DNA from: Micromonospora_I sp040659735
GTDB taxonomy: Bacteria; Actinomycetota; Actinomycetes; Mycobacteriales; Micromonosporaceae
Direction: 5' to 3'
Assembly: GCF_040659735.1 (NCBI RefSeq)
Contig: NZ_JBFANZ010000001.1
Location: 1 to 64,000, forward strand
Length of the DNA: 64,000 nt
How positions within the stretch are numbered: position 1 is the stretch's first letter; every line of letters begins with the position of its first letter. The notes beneath the pieces were generated by a model that was not told where the DNA came from, searched no databases, and worked only from the letters and a program-made list of their open reading frames with translations. Both the position numbers and the translations under genes were made by a program. Below are positions 25,101 to 33,306 of the stretch, piece after piece.

Positions 25101-25841
25101 TCAGGCCGCCGGCGTGCCGGCCGGCCGACGGGTACGGGCGAACGCGAGCCCGCCCAACGCCAGCCCACCCAGACCGGCGACCAGACCGGCGACGCCCAAG
25201 CCGAGCGCGACCGAGTTCCCCTCGTCCTCGTCGTCGTCCGCCGAGTCGCCCTTCGCCGCGCCGGCGGCCGGGGAGGCCGACGCGGCCGCCGCCGGGAGGA
25301 GCTTCAGCACCGGCGCCGGGTGCTCCGGCTCCTGCCCGCCGGCCGCCGGAGGCTCCTCGATCCAGCGCACGACGTTGCCGTCGGAGTAGGTCTGCAGCGC
25401 CTTGAACACCATCGTGTCGACCTTCGGCAGCGGGCCCATCGAGACCGGGAACTCCTGGAACTGCCCCCCCTTGATCCCCGCGTCACCGCTCGCCGTCCAG
25501 GTGATCTTCGAGACGGCCTCGGTGACCGGGCTGCCGTGCACCTCCAGCGGCGGCTCGAGCTTGCGCTTCTCCGTCGTCACCGTCCAGCCCGGCACCGGCA
25601 TCGTCGAAACCGACGCGACCGGCGCGTTCTCCGGCAGCACCACCTCGACCTTCGTGGTGGCCGCCGTGTCGCTCTCGGTCGGCACCCGGAAGGCCAGCCG
25701 GCCGTAGCCGCCCTGCGTCGCCTCCTTCGGGTTGACCGAGACGTGCGCGGAGGCGGGAGCGGCGACGCCGAAGACGCCGACGAGGAGCGCTCCGAGGGCG
25801 AGGGCTGCCGCGGTGGTCGCGGAGCGCCGGTGACGCATCAT
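25101..25841 (-). CDS. ycnI: YcnI-like (DUF1775) copper-binding envelope protein
   Basis: 246 aa. A signal peptide ends at PASA and the mature protein begins HVSVNPKEA, placing His at position 1 as in the copper-brace site of YcnI. A Trp follows in MPVPGWTV, the position used in copper binding by this family. The domain runs to about residue 180; a disordered Ala/Pro/Asp-rich linker and one C-terminal membrane helix (residues about 210-235) anchor it outside. It lies 15 bp after the CopC-CopD gene in the same direction, so it is probably in one operon for copper handling. Metal identity is by homology. Confidence 0.9.
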   Translation of the reverse strand: MMRHRRSATTAAALALGALLVGVFGVAAPASAHVSVNPKEATQGGYGRLAFRVPTESDTAATTKVEVVLPENAPVASVSTMPVPGWTVTTEKRKLEPPLEVHGSPVTEAVSKITWTASGDAGIKGGQFQEFPVSMGPLPKVDTMVFKALQTYSDGNVVRWIEEPPAAGGQEPEHPAPVLKLLPAAAASASPAAGAAKGDSADDDEDEGNSVALGLGVAGLVAGLGGLALGGLAFARTRRPAGTPAA

Positions 25842-25856
25842 GTTCTGACCTTTCCT

Positions 25857-27521
25857 CTACGTGATCGGCACGGTGACGGTCACCGTGGCCTGGTCGATGT
25901 CCGAGGTCCGCAGGGTGAAGCGGAGCTCCCAGTCGCCCGCGGTGGGCAGGCTGATCTCGCCGGTGGCGTGGTTGTCGGTGAGGGGCAGCAGCGGGACGTC
26001 GATCGGCTCGACCCCGCTGGCGGGCAGCGCCGCGGTGGCCTTCCACTCGACCACCGGCATCGGTTTGTTGTCCGGGGCGTAGGCGTCGAGATGCACGGAG
26101 TTGTTGCCCCGCTTCGCCGGGTCGATCTCCACCTGCAACGAGTAGAGGTTGCTGGTGAGCGTCGTGGAGAAATAGCCCGCTCCCTGCAGCTGCTCGTTGT
26201 CGGCCGCCGTGCGGGCCGGCGTGACCTGCACGAGCGTCGACGAGACGGCGAGCACGACCGCGGTGATGCCGAGCTCGATCCAGACCGCGCGCCGCATCCG
26301 CCCCGGCTGCCCGGCCGCGCTCCGCCGCACCACGAGCTGCCGGGAGTACGCGGCCACGGCGATCACCAGCGCGAAGAGCGCGATCTTCGCGCTGATCAGC
26401 CGCCCGTACGTGGTGGAGATCAACGCCGTCGGCGTGCCGACCTCGATCAGCGCCTGGACCGTGCCGGCGAGCAGCAGCGCGGTGACCGCGAGCGTCGCCC
26501 AGCGCGACCAGATCGGCAGGATCGCGCCGAGCTCGCGCTCGTTCGCCCACCGCAGCAGGAACCCGCCGAGCATCAGCAGCCCGCCCAGCCAGACCGCCAT
26601 GCTGGCCAGGTGCACGGTGTCGACCACCACCGAGACGGCGGGCACCGGCGAGGCGGCCGGATGCCCGGCCAGCGGCCAGGTGGCGAGCCCGGCCACGGCG
26701 AGAACGCCCAGCAGCGGCCGATCGGCGCGGCCCTCGGTGCCGGCGAGCACCGGACGCAACAGCAGCGACGCGGCGAGCAGGATGCCGATCCGCACCAGCT
26801 GTGCGGTGCCGAACGGACTGCTCAACACCGTGCCCAGTCCGGCGGCGTCGACGTCGAGCACCCCGCCGCCCGCCGTGTACGGCACCTGCAGCCAGACGCC
26901 CGCCAGCGTCGAGAGCATGATCAGCCCCACCCCGGTCCAGACCAGCCGGGCCGGGCCGTTGCGGGAGAGCCGCCGCGGCCAGAGCAGGGCCAGCACGAGG
27001 ACCGGTCCGACCAGCAGGACCAGCCCCGCGTAGCCGAGGAACTTGACCACCGGGATGGCCGCGGTGACCGCCGTGTCCACCTTCGAGGCGGTGTCCGAAT
27101 CGCTCGGCGCCGCCGATGGGGCCCCCACCGAGTAGGTGTAGCCGCCGGCGACCGGGTGGCTGTCGGCCGAGATGACGCGGTAGCTGACCAGGTAGGTGCC
27201 GCGCTGACCGCCCGGGTCGACGGTGATGGTGACGACGGTTCCGTCGAAGCTCGGCTCGCCCCGGTCGACCCGCTTCCCGTCCGGACCGATCACCCGGATC
27301 TTGCCGGGCACCTGACGGACGGACTCGGAGAACGTGAGCACCACCTGGCCGGGCGCGGCCGCCAGCAGAAGGTCCGCCCTGGGGCTGCTGCTCACCAGGA
27401 CGGCGTGCGCGCTGGCCGGCGCGGCCGGCGCGAGCAGCGCGGCGAGGAGCGGCAACAGGAACCCGACCAGCACGGCCGAGCGCGGCGCCCACCGGATCAT
27501 CACGGGAGTCATGTCCGACAT
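25857..27521 (-). CDS. CopC-CopD fusion copper transport protein
   Basis: 554 aa. A signal peptide ends PASA; the CopC domain starts HAVLVSSSPRADLLL, with His 1 as ligand and the second Cu(II) site in VISADSHPVAGG. The membrane CopD domain follows with about eight helices (from TAAIPVVKFLGYAG on). A final extracellular beta domain (about 440-554, YSLQVEIDPAKRGNNSVHLDAY) resembles YtkA-like modules. It imports or sequesters copper at the membrane. It sits between ycnI and the anti-sigma gene, downstream of an ECF-type promoter at 28217-28244. Confidence 0.9.
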   Translation of the reverse strand: MSDMTPVMIRWAPRSAVLVGFLLPLLAALLAPAAPASAHAVLVSSSPRADLLLAAAPGQVVLTFSESVRQVPGKIRVIGPDGKRVDRGEPSFDGTVVTITVDPGGQRGTYLVSYRVISADSHPVAGGYTYSVGAPSAAPSDSDTASKVDTAVTAAIPVVKFLGYAGLVLLVGPVLVLALLWPRRLSRNGPARLVWTGVGLIMLSTLAGVWLQVPYTAGGGVLDVDAAGLGTVLSSPFGTAQLVRIGILLAASLLLRPVLAGTEGRADRPLLGVLAVAGLATWPLAGHPAASPVPAVSVVVDTVHLASMAVWLGGLLMLGGFLLRWANERELGAILPIWSRWATLAVTALLLAGTVQALIEVGTPTALISTTYGRLISAKIALFALVIAVAAYSRQLVVRRSAAGQPGRMRRAVWIELGITAVVLAVSSTLVQVTPARTAADNEQLQGAGYFSTTLTSNLYSLQVEIDPAKRGNNSVHLDAYAPDNKPMPVVEWKATAALPASGVEPIDVPLLPLTDNHATGEISLPTAGDWELRFTLRTSDIDQATVTVTVPIT

Positions 27522-27555
27522 GCTCGCCGACCCGCACGGGCGGACGCGACCCGAG

Positions 27556-28209
27556 TCACCCGCGACCCGCCGCGGTCGCCGTTGAGACCGCCGCCGCCGG
27601 TCGGCCGCTGACCCGCCCCAACGCCCAGAGCAGCACCGCCTGCACCACCGCGGCCAGATGGCCGATCTCGTGCACCAGCAGGGTCGTCGAGTTGGCGATG
27701 TCGACCGCGCTGGTCCCGGCGAGGCAGACCGCGAGCACGAAAGCGACCGGCACGAACGCCTGCGCCCGCTCCGGTCGGTACGCGGCGAGGGCGAAGCCGA
27801 CCGCGAGCGCCACGTCGAACGAGGCCATCTCCCGGCTGGTGTGCGCGTCGACGGCGACGCCGAGGCCGGCGAGAAGAATGGGGAGCGCGACGGCGAGCTG
27901 TGCGACGGCGGCGACGGCCACCGCGACCCGCAGGATCTGCCGCCGCCCCCGCGCGACCGCCGCCGCCCGCCGACGGGCCCCCGCCGCCCCGCGCGGGTCG
28001 GCCGCCACGGCGGCGAGCACCGTGGCGGTCAGATCGGGGACCTCCGCCACCTGCACCCGCACCGCCCGCGTCACCTGCTCGGCCCGCTCCAGCCACACCC
28101 GGCAGCCCGGGCAGCCCCGCAGGTGCCCGTCCATCAGCGCCACCGGCGTCTGCGGGTCCTCGCCGTCCAGCCGCGCCGACAGCGCGACCCGTATCTCGTC
28201 GCACCTCAT
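27556..28209 (-). CDS. Zinc-finger anti-sigma factor (zf-HC2 type)
   Basis: 217 aa membrane anti-sigma factor for the divergent ECF sigma gene. The zinc module is Cys at residue 3, then HLRGCPGC (H-x3-C-x2-C) near 29-36. A cytoplasmic Arg-rich helix and about four hydrophobic segments follow (residues 95-200), more than the usual single span. The start ATG 28209 is fixed by an ECF promoter that places transcription at the ATG (leaderless). It is first in the operon with copC-copD and ycnI, so the sigma factor would drive its own inhibitor together with copper genes. Confidence 0.85.
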   Translation of the reverse strand: MRCDEIRVALSARLDGEDPQTPVALMDGHLRGCPGCRVWLERAEQVTRAVRVQVAEVPDLTATVLAAVAADPRGAAGARRRAAAVARGRRQILRVAVAVAAVAQLAVALPILLAGLGVAVDAHTSREMASFDVALAVGFALAAYRPERAQAFVPVAFVLAVCLAGTSAVDIANSTTLLVHEIGHLAAVVQAVLLWALGRVSGRPAAAVSTATAAGRG

Positions 28210-28216
28210 GCCGAGA

Positions 28217-28244
28217 TAGTCGGTGCGCGGGCGGTAAAAGTTCC
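28217..28244 (-). promoter_or_regulatory. ECF-type promoter of the anti-sigma/copper operon
   Basis: On the minus strand: GGAAC (28240-28244), 17 nt, CGACTA (28217-28222), 7 nt, ATG at 28209. The same hexamers, spacing and distance occur on the plus strand at 28934-28961. Confidence 0.75.
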
Positions 28245-28315
28245 CGCGCCCGTCGGATCACACGCACCGTGACGGGGTCCACACCGGCCGACTGCTCCGC
28301 GTACGCTGGCTTGCC

Positions 28316-28912
28316 GTGATCCCGGCCCAGCGCGACGCGTCGGTCGGCGTGCCCAGCCACGCCGACGATCCAGCCACCTCCCCGCTGGAGGCGTCGACGC
28401 ACTGGGCGCTCGCCGCCCGCGACGGCGACCCCGTCGCCCAGGCCGCGTTCGTCCGCTCCACCCAGGCCGAGGTCTGGCGTTTCGTCGCGGCGCTGGTCGA
28501 TCAGGGAAGCGCCGACGACCTGACCCAGGAGACCTACCTGCGGGCGTTCCGGGCGCTGCCGTCGTTCGCCGGCCGCTCCACCGCCCGCACCTGGTTGCTC
28601 GGCATCGCCCGCCGCGCCTGCGCCGACCACCTGCGGACCGTCGTCCGGCGGCGCCAACTCGACCAGCGCCTCGCCGTCCAGGCCCGGACCGACGCCCCGC
28701 ACCCCGACCCGGCGCACCATCTCGGCGCCGCCGACCTGCTGCGCCGCCTCCCCGACGAGCGGCGCGGCGCCTTCGTGCTCACCCAGGTGCTCGGCCTCTC
28801 CTACGCGGAGGCGGCCGCTATCGAGCAGGTGCCGGTGGGCACGATCCGGTCCCGGGTCGCCCGCGCCCGCGCCGAACTCGTCGCGGCGATCGGCAACGCG
28901 CTCGCCAGCTGA
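28316..28912 (+). CDS. ECF RNA polymerase sigma factor
   Basis: 198 aa. Region 2 spans about residues 40-105 (FVRSTQAEVWRFVAALVDQGSADDLTQETYLRAF, with the DDLTQE motif) and region 4 about 135-190 (LPDERRGAFVLTQVLGLSYAEAAAIEQVPVGTIRSRVARARAEL). Closest in type to the SigC-like group of actinobacteria. GTG at 28316 is the probable start; TACGCT lies 8 nt ahead, a vegetative-type -10, so the sigma gene itself does not appear to use the GGAAC promoter. Divergent from its anti-sigma and 56 bp before the mauE unit. Confidence 0.92.
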   Translation: MIPAQRDASVGVPSHADDPATSPLEASTHWALAARDGDPVAQAAFVRSTQAEVWRFVAALVDQGSADDLTQETYLRAFRALPSFAGRSTARTWLLGIARRACADHLRTVVRRRQLDQRLAVQARTDAPHPDPAHHLGAADLLRRLPDERRGAFVLTQVLGLSYAEAAAIEQVPVGTIRSRVARARAELVAAIGNALAS

Positions 28913-28933
28913 GGTTATTTCTGCCGAAAGGCC

Positions 28934-28961
28934 GGAACCCTGGCCGGGACCGGAACGACTA
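28934..28961 (+). promoter_or_regulatory. ECF-type promoter of the mauE-dsbA unit
   Basis: GGAAC (28934-28938), 17 nt, CGACTA (28956-28961), then 7 nt to GTG 28969. Identical in form to 28217-28244, which marks both as targets of the sigma factor encoded between them. Confidence 0.75.
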
Positions 28962-28968
28962 ATCAACC

Positions 28969-29463
28969 GTGACCATGGTGACCGAGCGCATGTCCCGCTG
29001 GCGGACGACGCAGCCCTGGCTGGGCACCGGTGCCCGGCTGGGGCTGGCCGCCGTGTGGCTCTACGCGGGCGCGACGAAGGTGGGTGACCTGGCCGCCTCG
29101 GGACGCGCCGTCAACGCCTACCGGATCATGTCGTACGACCTGGCCCAGGTGATCGGCGCCGCGCTGCCGTTCGTGGAGATCGCGCTCGGCGTACTCCTGC
29201 TCCTCGGCCTCGCCACCCGCCTCGCCGCCGGCGTCTCCGCGGCCCTGCTGGCGGTCTTCGTCGCCGGCATCGCCTCGGCCTGGGCCCGCGGGCTGGCGAT
29301 CGACTGCGGCTGCTTCGGCAGCGGCGGCGAACTCGCCGCCGGCCAGCGCCCCAGCTACGGCCCGGAGATCCTGCGTGACCTCGGCTTCCTGCTGCTGGCC
29401 GCCTTCCTTCTGGTCTACCCCCGCACCCGACTGTCCCTGGATTCCTTCCTCGATCGACGGTGA
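28969..29463 (+). CDS. MauE/DoxX-like membrane redox protein
   Basis: 164 aa with four membrane helices (about residues 20-40, 55-85, 88-108, 130-155). The family motif is a Cys pair DCGCFGSGG near residue 110 on the loop between helices, which supports a disulfide exchange role with the DsbA-like protein encoded eight bases downstream. MauE-type proteins help disulfide formation in periplasmic enzymes. GTG 28969 is fixed by the ECF promoter seven bases ahead (leaderless), although ATG 28975 is close. Confidence 0.88.
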   Translation: MTMVTERMSRWRTTQPWLGTGARLGLAAVWLYAGATKVGDLAASGRAVNAYRIMSYDLAQVIGAALPFVEIALGVLLLLGLATRLAAGVSAALLAVFVAGIASAWARGLAIDCGCFGSGGELAAGQRPSYGPEILRDLGFLLLAAFLLVYPRTRLSLDSFLDRR

Positions 29464-29470
29464 GCATCCG

Positions 29471-30181
29471 ATGAGCAAACGAGCGGAGCAGAAGCAGTCG
29501 GCGCGCGTGGTGCGCGACCAGATCGCGCGCGAACGGCGGCGACGCCGCACCCTGTGGACCTCGGTCATCGCGGTCGTCGCGCTGGTCATCGCCGGAACGA
29601 TCGGGTACGGCGTCTACGCCAGCCAACGGCCGAGCAGCTACACCGCCCCGCCGGGGGCGACCGACGGCGGCGCCGCCGTGGCGGTCGGCAGCGGCCCCGT
29701 CAAGATCGACCTGTACGAGGACTTCATCTGCCCGAGCTGCCGGCGGTTCGAGCAGGAGAGCGGCGCCACGCTCGACCAACTCGTCGCCGCCAACAAGGTG
29801 ACGTTGATCTACCACCCGGTCGCATACCTCGACCGCTTCTCCAGCACCCGGTACTCGACCCGCTCCTCCGCCGCCTCCGGCTGCGCCGCCGAGGGGGGCA
29901 AGTACCGGGAGTACGCCAAGGCGCTCTTCGAGCGGCAGCCGCCGGAAGGGGGCGCCGGGCTGAGCGACGACGAACTGGTCGCGGTCGGCACCGGCCTCGG
30001 TCTCGGAGATACCTTCGGTCAGTGCGTACGCAGCGGAAAGTACACGGCATGGACAGCACACGTCACGGACGTGGCCAGCAAGCGGGGCGTGACCGGCACC
30101 CCCAGCGCGTACGTCAACGGCAAGCCCACCGAGACCAACCCGCAGGCGATCGTCGCCGCCGTGGAGGCGGCGGGCAGATGA
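29471..30181 (+). CDS. Membrane-anchored DsbA-like thioredoxin-fold protein
   Basis: 236 aa. A basic N-terminus (KRAEQKQSARVVRDQIARERRRRR) precedes one membrane helix (residues about 28-50); the thioredoxin fold faces outside. The active site is YEDFICPSCRRFEQ (CPSC). The cis-Pro position is GVTGTPSAYVNG. An additional Cys pair (SGCAAEG, FGQCVRSG) lies in the inserted helical domain. It oxidises or isomerises exported thiols, probably recharged by the MauE partner. Its stop overlaps the next ATG (ATGA), showing one transcript. Confidence 0.92.
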   Translation: MSKRAEQKQSARVVRDQIARERRRRRTLWTSVIAVVALVIAGTIGYGVYASQRPSSYTAPPGATDGGAAVAVGSGPVKIDLYEDFICPSCRRFEQESGATLDQLVAANKVTLIYHPVAYLDRFSSTRYSTRSSAASGCAAEGGKYREYAKALFERQPPEGGAGLSDDELVAVGTGLGLGDTFGQCVRSGKYTAWTAHVTDVASKRGVTGTPSAYVNGKPTETNPQAIVAAVEAAGR

Positions 30182-31338
30182 TCCACCGCGCGCTCCTGGC
30201 CGCGGCCGCCGGCATCGTCGCCGCGTTGGCCGTCGCCGCCCCCGCCTCCGCGCACGGCGGCGACGCCCCCGACGGCACCAACTACCGCACCGCGGTGACC
30301 ACCGTCACCCCCGCGGTCGACGGTCTCACCGTCCGCGCGGTCGAGGCCGGCGCCCGCATCGAACTCGTCAACCGCGGCGACCGCACGATCGAGGTGCTGG
30401 GCTACGAAGGCGAGCCCTACCTGGAGGTACGCCCGGACGGCGTCTACCAGAACCTGCGCTCCCCGGCGGCCTACCTCAACGAGACCCTCGCCGGCGACAC
30501 CCAGCCCCCGGTCAGCGCCGACCCGACGCTTCCGCCCTCCTGGCAGCGGATCTCGACCGAGCCCGTGGCGCGCTGGCACGACCACCGCAGCCACTGGATG
30601 AGCGCCACCCCGCCGCCCGACGTGCGGGCCGACCCGAGCCGCACCCACCGCGTCCGCGACTGGGTCGTGCCGCTGCGCGACGGCGTCTCCCCTGTCGAGA
30701 TCCGGGGAACGCTCGACTGGGTACCGCCGCCCAGCCCCGGCCTCTGGTGGGCGGTAAGCCTGCTCGGCGCCCTCGCGGTGGGCGCGCTCGGACTGCTCGC
30801 CGCCGAATCCCGTGCGGGGCGGGCCGCCACGGTCGGGCTCGCCACGCTCGCCACCTCGGGCGGGGTCCTCGCCATCGTCTACGCGGTCGCCCGCGAACTC
30901 GACGCCGGCGCCACGACCGTCGGCCCGATCCTGCAGGGGCTGCTGGTCGGGCAGGTCTGGCCGCTCCTCGCCGGGCTCGGCGCGATCGCCGCCGCCGGGT
31001 ACGCCCTGGCCCGGCGGACGGCCACCGATTTCGCCCTCGCCCTGGCCGGCGCCTGTCTCGCCATCTTCGGCGGCGCCGCGAACGCCGCCGTCTTCGTCCG
31101 CTCGATCGCCCCGGTCCCCGGGCCGGCGGCGATGGCCCGGACCGCGATCGCCGTGGTCGTCGCGGCCGGCGCGGGCATGGCGCTCGCCGGCGCCCTGCGG
31201 ATGCACGCCGCCTCCCGGGCGTTCCAGGCGTCTCACGCCCCCGCCCTTGATGCCGCCGCTCCCGACGCACCGGCTGATGGCGAGGATGTCCCGGCGACCG
31301 GTCCGCGTCCCGCGTCCGCCGGAGCAGACCCGGCCTGA
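30178..31338 (+). CDS. Secreted/membrane protein of the copper-redox locus, unknown
   Basis: 386 aa. A signal peptide ends PASA, and the mature protein begins HGGDAPDGTNYRT with an N-terminal His as in the CopC and YcnI proteins of this locus. Residues 30-190 form an exported beta domain with a His-rich segment (ARWHDHRSHWM), a candidate metal site. Five to six helices follow (about 200-345), then a disordered tail. The ATG at 30178 overlaps the DsbA stop by four bases. Role in copper delivery or sensing is inferred from the His features and operon, not from a recognised family. Confidence 0.75.
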   Translation: MIHRALLAAAAGIVAALAVAAPASAHGGDAPDGTNYRTAVTTVTPAVDGLTVRAVEAGARIELVNRGDRTIEVLGYEGEPYLEVRPDGVYQNLRSPAAYLNETLAGDTQPPVSADPTLPPSWQRISTEPVARWHDHRSHWMSATPPPDVRADPSRTHRVRDWVVPLRDGVSPVEIRGTLDWVPPPSPGLWWAVSLLGALAVGALGLLAAESRAGRAATVGLATLATSGGVLAIVYAVARELDAGATTVGPILQGLLVGQVWPLLAGLGAIAAAGYALARRTATDFALALAGACLAIFGGAANAAVFVRSIAPVPGPAAMARTAIAVVVAAGAGMALAGALRMHAASRAFQASHAPALDAAAPDAPADGEDVPATGPRPASAGADPA

Positions 31339-31377
31339 CGCGGACGCGCGGGCGCCTGCCGCCGAACTACTCCCTCA

Positions 31378-32169
31378 TCACGCGGATCGTGAGAGCTGGG
31401 CGGCCGCGAGCGTCGGGTCGAAGCCGTACGGGAGCTCGAGGCGGTGCCCCGCCAGCAGCGCGGAATCGGCGAGCAGCTCGACCGTCGGGGCGTCCGCCAC
31501 GATGCGGCCCTCGTCGAGCACCACCGACCGGTCACAGAGTTCCAGCGCGTACGGCAGATCGTGGGTGACCATCAGCAGCGTCACCGGCAGGGCCCGCAGG
31601 ATCTCGGCCAGCTCGCGACGCGACGCCGGATCGAGGTTCGACGACGGCTCGTCGAGCACCAGGATCTCCGGGCGCATCGCCAGCACCGTGGCGACCGCCA
31701 CCCGCCGGCGCTGACCGAACGACAGGTGATGCGGCGCGCGGTCCCGGTGCTCCGCCATGCCGACCGCCGCCAGCGCCTCGTCGACCCGCGCGGTCAGCTC
31801 CGCACCGCGCAGGCCGAGGTTGGCCGGGCCGAACGCCACGTCCTCCCCCACCGTCGGCAGGAAGAGCTGATCGTCGGGGTCCTGGAACACGATGCCGACC
31901 CGACGGCGGATCTCGGCGAGCGTGCGACGGTCGCGGTCGACGACCAGGCCGCCCACGGCGACCGTCCCGCCGTCGCCGGTCAGGATGCCGTTGAGGTGGA
32001 GCACCAGGGTGGTCTTCCCGGCGCCGTTCGGCCCGAGCAGCGCGACCCGCTCGCCGCGGGCAACGGTCAGGTCGACGCCGTCCAGGGCGACGTGTCCGTC
32101 GGGATAGGCGTAGGACACGCCGCGCACGTCCAGCGACGGGGTCGTATCCAGGCTGAGCTCGGCGGTCAT
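31378..32169 (-). CDS. cbiO: Ni/Co ECF transporter ATPase
   Basis: 263 aa ABC ATPase. Walker A is GPNGAGKTT (about residues 45-53), Q-loop FQDPDDQLF as typical of ECF transporters, signature LSFGQRRRVAVA and Walker B ILVLDEPSSNLD, switch His in MVTHDLP. It powers the CbiMNQ membrane complex. The ATG at 32169 lies 14 bp after the cbiQ stop. It is the last gene of the four-gene operon. Confidence 0.93.
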   Translation of the reverse strand: MTAELSLDTTPSLDVRGVSYAYPDGHVALDGVDLTVARGERVALLGPNGAGKTTLVLHLNGILTGDGGTVAVGGLVVDRDRRTLAEIRRRVGIVFQDPDDQLFLPTVGEDVAFGPANLGLRGAELTARVDEALAAVGMAEHRDRAPHHLSFGQRRRVAVATVLAMRPEILVLDEPSSNLDPASRRELAEILRALPVTLLMVTHDLPYALELCDRSVVLDEGRIVADAPTVELLADSALLAGHRLELPYGFDPTLAAAQLSRSA

Positions 32170-32183
32170 CGCTGTTGTTCCCG

Positions 32184-32954
32184 TCAGATGAGGACCGTCG
32201 CCGTGACGGCGATGATGGCGGCGGCGAGCGGGATCGTCGCCGCCACCACCCATTGTCCCGCGGTCGCCGCGTCGGTCGAGTGCCAGGAGTTCGGCATCCG
32301 CCCCTCGTACCCCCGCGACACCATCGCCAGGTAGACCCGCTCACCGCGCTCGAACGCGCGCAGGAAGAGCGCACCGATCCCGGCGGCGAAGCCGCGAAGC
32401 TGCCACAGGAAGCGCGGGTCGTCGCCACGGGAAACCCGGGCGACGCGCATCCGTCGGGCCTCGCCGGCGAGCACGTCAAGGTAGCGCAGCATGAAGGTGG
32501 CGATCTGCGTGAGGATCTGCGGACACCGCAGCCGGTCCAGGCCGACGATCAGGTCGCGCGTCGTCGTGGTCGCCGCCAGGATCAACGACGCGAGTACGCC
32601 GAGCGTCCCCTTCGCCACGATGTTCCAGCCGCCGTAGAGCCCGTCGATCGACAACTCCAGCCCGAGCCAGGTGACCCGCTCGCCGCCACCGAGGAACGGC
32701 AGCGCGATCGCGAAGACCACGAACGGCACCTCGATCAGGGCCCGCCGGGACAGCCATCCCGGCCGCACCCGGCCGATGGCGGCGACCAGAACGATCAGCC
32801 CGGCGTAGCCGGCGAAGGCCCAGAGCGCCTCGCGCGGGGTGACGACCACCACGAGCGTGTACGCCACCATCGCGGCGATCTTCACCTCGGGCGGGAGCCG
32901 GTGCAGCGCGCTCGTCCGGTCGAGATGGAGCACGTGCGCGTGCTCGGCTCCCAT
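32184..32954 (-). CDS. cbiQ: Ni/Co ECF transporter transmembrane coupling protein
   Basis: 256 aa with about five helices. Residues 1-25 (HAHVLHLDRTSALHRLPPEVKI) match the CbiQ start. The cytoplasmic coupling helices bear RRMRVARVSRGDD and ERGERVYLAMVSRGYEGRMP, the two Ala/Ser-Arg-Gly motifs that dock on the ATPases. The start is four bases after the cbiN stop. Confidence 0.93.
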   Translation of the reverse strand: MGAEHAHVLHLDRTSALHRLPPEVKIAAMVAYTLVVVVTPREALWAFAGYAGLIVLVAAIGRVRPGWLSRRALIEVPFVVFAIALPFLGGGERVTWLGLELSIDGLYGGWNIVAKGTLGVLASLILAATTTTRDLIVGLDRLRCPQILTQIATFMLRYLDVLAGEARRMRVARVSRGDDPRFLWQLRGFAAGIGALFLRAFERGERVYLAMVSRGYEGRMPNSWHSTDAATAGQWVVAATIPLAAAIIAVTATVLI

Positions 32955-32958
32955 CCGG

Positions 32959-33306
32959 CTATTCCGTGGTCACGGTCCGCTGGCCGCGCGCCAACCAGAA
33001 GATGCCGCCGCCGACCGCGAAGGTCAGCAGCACTCCGGCGACCCCGGAGAGCGCCGTGGACAGATAGGGGTTGTCGACGCCGCGCAGGCCGTAGTCGGCG
33101 AACGGGCTCTCCTCCCACTCGTGGGCCTTGGCGTTCCGCGCCATGCAGGCTCCGCCGGTGATCTCGCCCGCCGCGTCGAGGGCGCAGCCCTTCGTCGAAG
33201 CCGAGTCGAGCCCGTCGGGCGAACCGGAGGCGACGTTGCTCACCACCCCGGCGAGGAAGAGCGCCACCAGCAGACCGCTCAGGACGAACCACGTCGTGCG
33301 CTTCAT
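32959..33306 (-). CDS. cbiN: CbiN-like PDGLE-domain component of the Ni/Co transporter
   Basis: 115 aa, two membrane helices (about residues 6-26 and 88-108) around an outer loop with SPDGLDSASTKG (PDGLE motif), a free Cys pair (KGCALDAAG, GGACMAR) and FADYGLRGVDNPYLSTALSGVAG. This small subunit supports metal entry through CbiM. Its ATG overlaps the cbiM stop by four bases. Confidence 0.9.
   Translation of the reverse strand: MKRTTWFVLSGLLVALFLAGVVSNVASGSPDGLDSASTKGCALDAAGEITGGACMARNAKAHEWEESPFADYGLRGVDNPYLSTALSGVAGVLLTFAVGGGIFWLARGQRTVTTE

Noticed and set aside
25017..27611. 864-aa plus-strand open frame
   Set aside because: Antisense of ycnI and copC-copD; low-complexity Arg/Gly/Asp/Gln composition.
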